Assembly (NCBI GenBank): GCA_964353875.1
Contig: CAYGXU010000061.1
Span: 1 to 18,597 of the forward strand
Length of the DNA: 18,597 nucleotides
Origin: MGNI01 sp964353875
GTDB lineage: Bacteria > Chloroflexota > Anaerolineae > Anaerolineales > E44-bin32
Reading direction: 5' to 3'
The position numbers were made by a program, and so were the translations under genes. The notes beneath the pieces were generated by a model. The model saw only the letters and a program-made list of their open reading frames with translations. It had not been told where the DNA came from and ran no database searches. Below are positions 15,291 to 18,597 of this stretch, one piece after another; position 1 is the first letter of the stretch, and every line of letters begins with the position of its first letter.

Positions 15291-17870
15291 ATGACAGAGC
15301 TGAAAAAATTAGGTCGCTATGAAATTGTATCAGAGATTGGTCGTGGCGGGATGTCAGTTGTCTATCTCGCCCACGATCCGCTTTTTGATCGCCAGGTCGT
15401 TTTGAAATTGCTCCCGCGTGAGTTCCTTCACGATCCGAGCTTTAAGTCGCGTTTTGAACGCGAAGCGAAGGCGATTGCCAAGCTTGAACATGCATCCATT
15501 GTGCCGGTTTATGATTTCGGAGAAGAAGGGGGTCTGCCTTATCTTGTGATGCGCTACATGACCGGGGGATCTCTGACGGATCGTCTACAAAAAGGTCCTC
15601 TCAATTTGGATGAAGCGCTACGAATTATGACAAGATTGACCAGCGCGTTGGAGGAAGCGCATCGACGTGGCATGATCCACCGCGACATCAAACCGGGGAA
15701 TGTGCTTTTTGATCGCTATGGGGATGCTTTCCTGGCCGATTTTGGCATTGTCAAATTAACTCAGGAGACAAGCACCTATACAGCAGGCGGATTCGTCGGC
15801 ACGCCGGCATACATGAGCCCCGAGCAGGCACGCGGGGATGCGGATATTGACGTTCGCAGTGATGTATACGCGCTAGGTGCGATTTTTTTCGAGATGTTAA
15901 CAGGAAAGCCGCCTTATCAATCGGAAACAGTCATGGGATTGGCCCTCAAACATATCAACGATCCGATTCCCAGTCTCCTTGCTTTCAATTCGGATTTGCC
16001 AGAGGGTCTGGAGGGGTTTATTCAGAAAGCAATGTGTAAGGAACGTGAGGGGCGCTATGAGAGCGCCAATGCATTGGCGAATGCGCTTAGAGCGATTATA
16101 TCGAAGGAGGTGAGCACGGCGGTCTCTGGCCCAGAGCTTCCAACTGAAACGGTTGTCAGCAAACCGGAGATCGGGGCTACGATCGTTGAGCAAGTGGAGA
16201 AGAAAGCACCTCCGATTCTGGTTGGGGCACCTGAAGCGCCGTCCCGAAAGGTTATTAAGCCCGGAAAACGATTGGCTTGGGGCCTTGGCGCAGGAGGTGT
16301 GATCGTTGTCGGGGTGATCCTGGCCATTTTAATCCCCAAGTTGGGGCTGTTTTCGACGGCGCCTGTTGCCACGTCAACGTCGACTTTACCTCCACCACTA
16401 ACTCCTGTTCCCACAAAGGCGCCTGTGCCGACATTTCCCCCTATGGTCGGTCCTGACCCTTCGCCACGCGTTGGCGTGTTTTACTATCCATGGTTTGGTA
16501 ATCCGGATCATGATGGGTCCTGGATTGGATGGGAAGGGCCCGACCTTATGCCGCCTCTGGATATCACCAGCGATTATTATCCGCTCCTGGGGCCTTACAG
16601 TCGCTCCGATCCGAACGTTATCGCTCAGCATTTTGCCTGGCTAAGAGAGGCAGGAGTAGGTGTGGTTATCAGCTCCTGGTGGGGACAAGGCTCGTTTGAG
16701 GATAAAGCTATTCAACTTATGCTTGAGATGGGGGCGCAATATGGGATAAAAATTGCGTTCAATATCGAACCATATGAGGGTCGCTCTGCCGACCAGCTCA
16801 TTGCAGATGTGCGTTATCTTTATGATCGATATGGAGAAAGCCCGGCCTTTTTCCGTACCCAGGAGACAAGTTGTTTTAGTCTCGACAATCGGAGCAAGGG
16901 ATTATTTTTCGTCAGGTCAATCGATCGACCCTCCATTGACGCTGAACCGGTCAGTCCAGAATATTGGCGGTTTGCCATAGATGCCATTCATGAGTCGCCG
17001 GATGGCGGTCTGGTGATCGCAAATACAATCGACGCCAAATGGATTGATGCCGGACACTTTGATGGGATCTACAATTATGCAGCTTTCCAGCTTGAAGAGG
17101 GAATACCCTTCAATTGGGCTCTGGATATCCCCCCGGGAGGCTGGTATGTTCCCAGCGTCATGCCGGGTTTCTCAGCAGAACGTCTCAATTACCCAGCGGA
17201 GACGAAATTGCCACGCATGAATGGTGAGACGTATCATTCCCAGTGGGATGCTGCGCTTGGTCTCGGTGTTGAGCCTCAGATGGTGACCATCACCTCTTTT
17301 AATGGATGGCAAGAGGGGAACCAGATTGAACCGGCGGCTCCTGGGATGACCAACAAGCGAGGGTATCAGTACATCGACTACGAACCTTTGAGTCCTGACA
17401 CTTATCTGAAGCTCACGCGAGAGCGGGTGAATGATTTTCGATATAGGGAATGGCCTCCCCCGTATCGAGTTCGAGTCCGAATGACCTCTAGCTCAGATTG
17501 GGCGAATTTTTCATTGATCGAAGGGGGAGCCATGACGAGGCCACATATTGTTGAGTTAAGCAAAGAAGCTGGGCCAGCTGGTTTGAATAGAGGTATTCTT
17601 ACCCTCACTCAGAAAGCAGAACTCGCTGAAGCGGGGGCTGAAGTCCAGGTGGTCATTGACCTCCTATTCACGAATCTGAATCCCCAAGCAAACCTCGTTT
17701 TTAGATTGGAGCGTGGTCATCTTGGGAAGGTTGACGTTGAGCTGATGAACTATGTAAGAAATGAACCGATCCTGGTAGAGACTTTTCAGTGGGGAGGGAT
17801 CGCTGATAAACCGAACAATCCGATCGAATTCCAGATTCCAGCTTTGTTGTTAATTGAACCCCCTTCGTAA
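15291..17870 (+). CDS. Transmembrane Ser/Thr protein kinase fused to an extracellular GH99-like domain
   Basis: An 859-residue membrane protein in one frame. The Hanks-type kinase (about 10-270) has a glycine loop GRGGMSVVY (17-25), K39, HRDIKPGN (130-137, catalytic D132), DFG (150-152) and GTPAYMSPE (170-178), all intact. A juxtamembrane linker leads to one hydrophobic helix (about 329-349), then a Pro/Thr/Ser stalk (about 356-392). The outer part (about 393-705) resembles glycoside hydrolase family 99 and related proteins: RVGVFYYPWFG, WWGQGS, FNIEPYEGR (490-498) and ITSFNGWQEGNQIEP (667-681). A beta-rich C-terminal region (about 720-859) may bind carbohydrate. GH99 enzymes normally show NEWxEG in the last motif with two catalytic Glu; here the first is G672 and only E675 remains, so the domain may bind a glycan without cutting it (inference). 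GGGAGG lies 8 nt before the ATG. Confidence 0.92.
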   Translation: MTELKKLGRYEIVSEIGRGGMSVVYLAHDPLFDRQVVLKLLPREFLHDPSFKSRFEREAKAIAKLEHASIVPVYDFGEEGGLPYLVMRYMTGGSLTDRLQKGPLNLDEALRIMTRLTSALEEAHRRGMIHRDIKPGNVLFDRYGDAFLADFGIVKLTQETSTYTAGGFVGTPAYMSPEQARGDADIDVRSDVYALGAIFFEMLTGKPPYQSETVMGLALKHINDPIPSLLAFNSDLPEGLEGFIQKAMCKEREGRYESANALANALRAIISKEVSTAVSGPELPTETVVSKPEIGATIVEQVEKKAPPILVGAPEAPSRKVIKPGKRLAWGLGAGGVIVVGVILAILIPKLGLFSTAPVATSTSTLPPPLTPVPTKAPVPTFPPMVGPDPSPRVGVFYYPWFGNPDHDGSWIGWEGPDLMPPLDITSDYYPLLGPYSRSDPNVIAQHFAWLREAGVGVVISSWWGQGSFEDKAIQLMLEMGAQYGIKIAFNIEPYEGRSADQLIADVRYLYDRYGESPAFFRTQETSCFSLDNRSKGLFFVRSIDRPSIDAEPVSPEYWRFAIDAIHESPDGGLVIANTIDAKWIDAGHFDGIYNYAAFQLEEGIPFNWALDIPPGGWYVPSVMPGFSAERLNYPAETKLPRMNGETYHSQWDAALGLGVEPQMVTITSFNGWQEGNQIEPAAPGMTNKRGYQYIDYEPLSPDTYLKLTRERVNDFRYREWPPPYRVRVRMTSSSDWANFSLIEGGAMTRPHIVELSKEAGPAGLNRGILTLTQKAELAEAGAEVQVVIDLLFTNLNPQANLVFRLERGHLGKVDVELMNYVRNEPILVETFQWGGIADKPNNPIEFQIPALLLIEPPS

Positions 17871-17887
17871 AGCTTCGAGCTTTTGTT
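17869..17887 (+). terminator. Weak hairpin at the kinase stop codon
   Basis: AAAGCT (17869-17874) pairs with AGCTTT (17878-17883) across the triloop TCG, followed by a T-rich run (TTGTTGT). The stem is short and overlaps the stop codon, so it is at best a weak terminator. Confidence 0.3.
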
Positions 17888-18041
17888 GTCATCGATGAGG
17901 AAAAGCCTGGCACGGATAAGGGGAAGAATATGAATCAGGTCCGGCATATCAATCATCCCTATGAGTCATTATCAATCGCCCCTACTATCTACTTCATTCT
18001 CCTCGATTGCCATTGCTCCATGAAAAAAGATCATGAAGTGA

Positions 18042-18155
18042 GTGAATGTCAAAATTATCGATGGTCTTAACAAGGGGCTGTCTGCCAATTCGATCAATTT
18101 TGCAAAGACGGAATGGCTCGATGCGCATCATGTGGAGGACCTGGATTACGAATAA
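18042..18155 (+). CDS. Possible 37-residue protein or gene remnant
   Basis: From a GTG at 18042 to TAA at 18153-18155 the frame reads as a well-composed soluble peptide (KIIDGLNKGLSANSINFAKT..., ending in HHVEDLDYE). The amino-acid make-up looks more natural than the other frames here, but there is no strong ribosome binding site, and an in-frame stop (TGA) lies directly before the GTG. It may be a small protein or the tail of a decayed gene. A hairpin begins 3 nt after the stop. Confidence 0.3.
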   Translation: MNVKIIDGLNKGLSANSINFAKTEWLDAHHVEDLDYE

Positions 18156-18157
18156 TT

Positions 18158-18195
18158 CGTCCTCACGACCGGCCTATGACCGGACTGCGAGGACG
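18158..18195. other. Imperfect hairpin
   Basis: CGTCCTC (18158-18164) pairs with GAGGACG (18189-18195), and an inner CCGG (18169-18172) pairs with CCGG (18180-18183) around a 7-nt loop. No T tract follows on the plus strand, so it is not a standard terminator in that direction. It could be a transcript-end structure or a small mobile palindrome. Confidence 0.5.
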
Positions 18196-18280
18196 GTAGT
18201 GCGCTTCATGAATAAGAAGTAAGAAATCTTTGTTTTCTTATCTGACCTTGCATTTCGTGAATAACAAACTGCCCTTTGCT

Positions 18281-18597
18281 CTATCTCACATCGAAGCTCC
18301 CAGATCCGGGTTCGAAGGTGATCTCGATTCGGTGAGCGGCGCCGCTGTATCCTTCAGATTCCCAAACGCCGGTATCACCATCATTATCATTCATGTCATC
18401 CATCAGATCACATTTGCCTGGAACCGATACACTTCCCGATCCACGCTCTCTAACGATGATCCGTACTCCCACATCATCAGGCACATCGATTCCAATGCTG
18501 CCCGAACCACCATTAATTTCCGTAGAAACATCCGATCCGGCTCCAATCATGACCTCGAAGGAGCCCGAGCCGATTTCCAAGAAGGCTATGACTTCCG
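18281..18597 (-). CDS. C-terminal part of a toast-rack-like beta-repeat protein (partial)
   Basis: The frame is open from the window edge (18597) to a TAG at 18281-18283, so the gene's 5' end lies outside; a TTG at 18578-18580 is only an internal codon. The visible 105 or so residues are a ladder of short beta-strands with Gly-Ser-Gly-Ser turns (GSGSFEV, GSGSIGIDVPDDVGVRI, GSGSVSVPG, IEITFEPGSGSFDVR), the pattern of the toast-rack/DUF4097-like domains often found in membrane or secreted envelope proteins. Between the last strands is an acidic insert (DLMDDMNDNDGDTGVWESEG) that could bind a cation. Function is unknown. Confidence 0.75.
   Translation of the reverse strand, partial: EVIAFLEIGSGSFEVMIGAGSDVSTEINGGSGSIGIDVPDDVGVRIIVRERGSGSVSVPGKCDLMDDMNDNDGDTGVWESEGYSGAAHRIEITFEPGSGSFDVR

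Larger units (their letters stand above)
17884..18280. other. Intergenic region between convergent genes
   Basis: It lies between the kinase fusion (+) and the toast-rack-like gene (-). It contains one possible 37-codon gene (18042-18155), a hairpin (18158-18195) and the 10-nt palindrome GATGCGCATC (18120-18129). Nothing else was recognised. Confidence 0.45.

Overview
The window looks like bacterial chromosome of moderate GC content, most likely from a member of the Chloroflexota (Anaerolineae-like). This is an inference from style, not a marker gene: a multi-domain fasciclin lipoprotein with a Pro/Thr/Lys linker, a Ser/Thr kinase with a Pro/Thr-rich extracellular stalk, a toast-rack-like beta-repeat protein, a DrrAB-type exporter and a CarH-like B12 regulator, separated by long intergenic stretches. 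No tRNA, rRNA, CRISPR array or insertion sequence was seen.

Left part (1-5683): a signalling neighbourhood. It has a stand-alone receiver whose phospho-acceptor Asp is replaced by Glu (509-874, +), a soluble GAF histidine kinase (1504-3024, -), a small basic protein (start best placed at 3283, +), and two paralogous single-domain receivers (3746-4186 and 4740-5168, both -). The kinase and the two canonical receivers could form one phosphorelay, but nothing in the sequence proves the pairing.

Middle part (5684-13002): six genes all on the minus strand. In order of transcription they are a MerR/B12-binding regulator with the CarH light-sensing motif, an NDUFA9-like NAD(P)-binding protein, a DrrA-type ABC ATPase and its DrrB-type permease, a class I CPD photolyase, and an aldo/keto reductase. 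A cobalamin photoreceptor upstream of a photolyase suggests a light and photo-damage response module, possibly extending to the redox enzymes and the exporter.

Right part (13003-18597): divergent from the regulator is a three-domain fasciclin lipoprotein (13428-14783, +). Its promoter carries a strong inverted repeat over the -35 box, a good candidate operator for the CarH-like protein, and the gene ends in a textbook terminator. Next comes an unusual 859-residue fusion (15291-17870, +): cytoplasmic Ser/Thr kinase, one membrane helix, Pro/Thr stalk, and an extracellular GH99-like domain that appears to lack one of the two catalytic glutamates. The window ends with the 3' part of a toast-rack-like beta-repeat protein (-).

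Other structure: a roughly 50-bp sequence is repeated about 11.5 kb apart (12-60 and 11494-11543), and the first and third fasciclin domains share a 152-nt identical tract.
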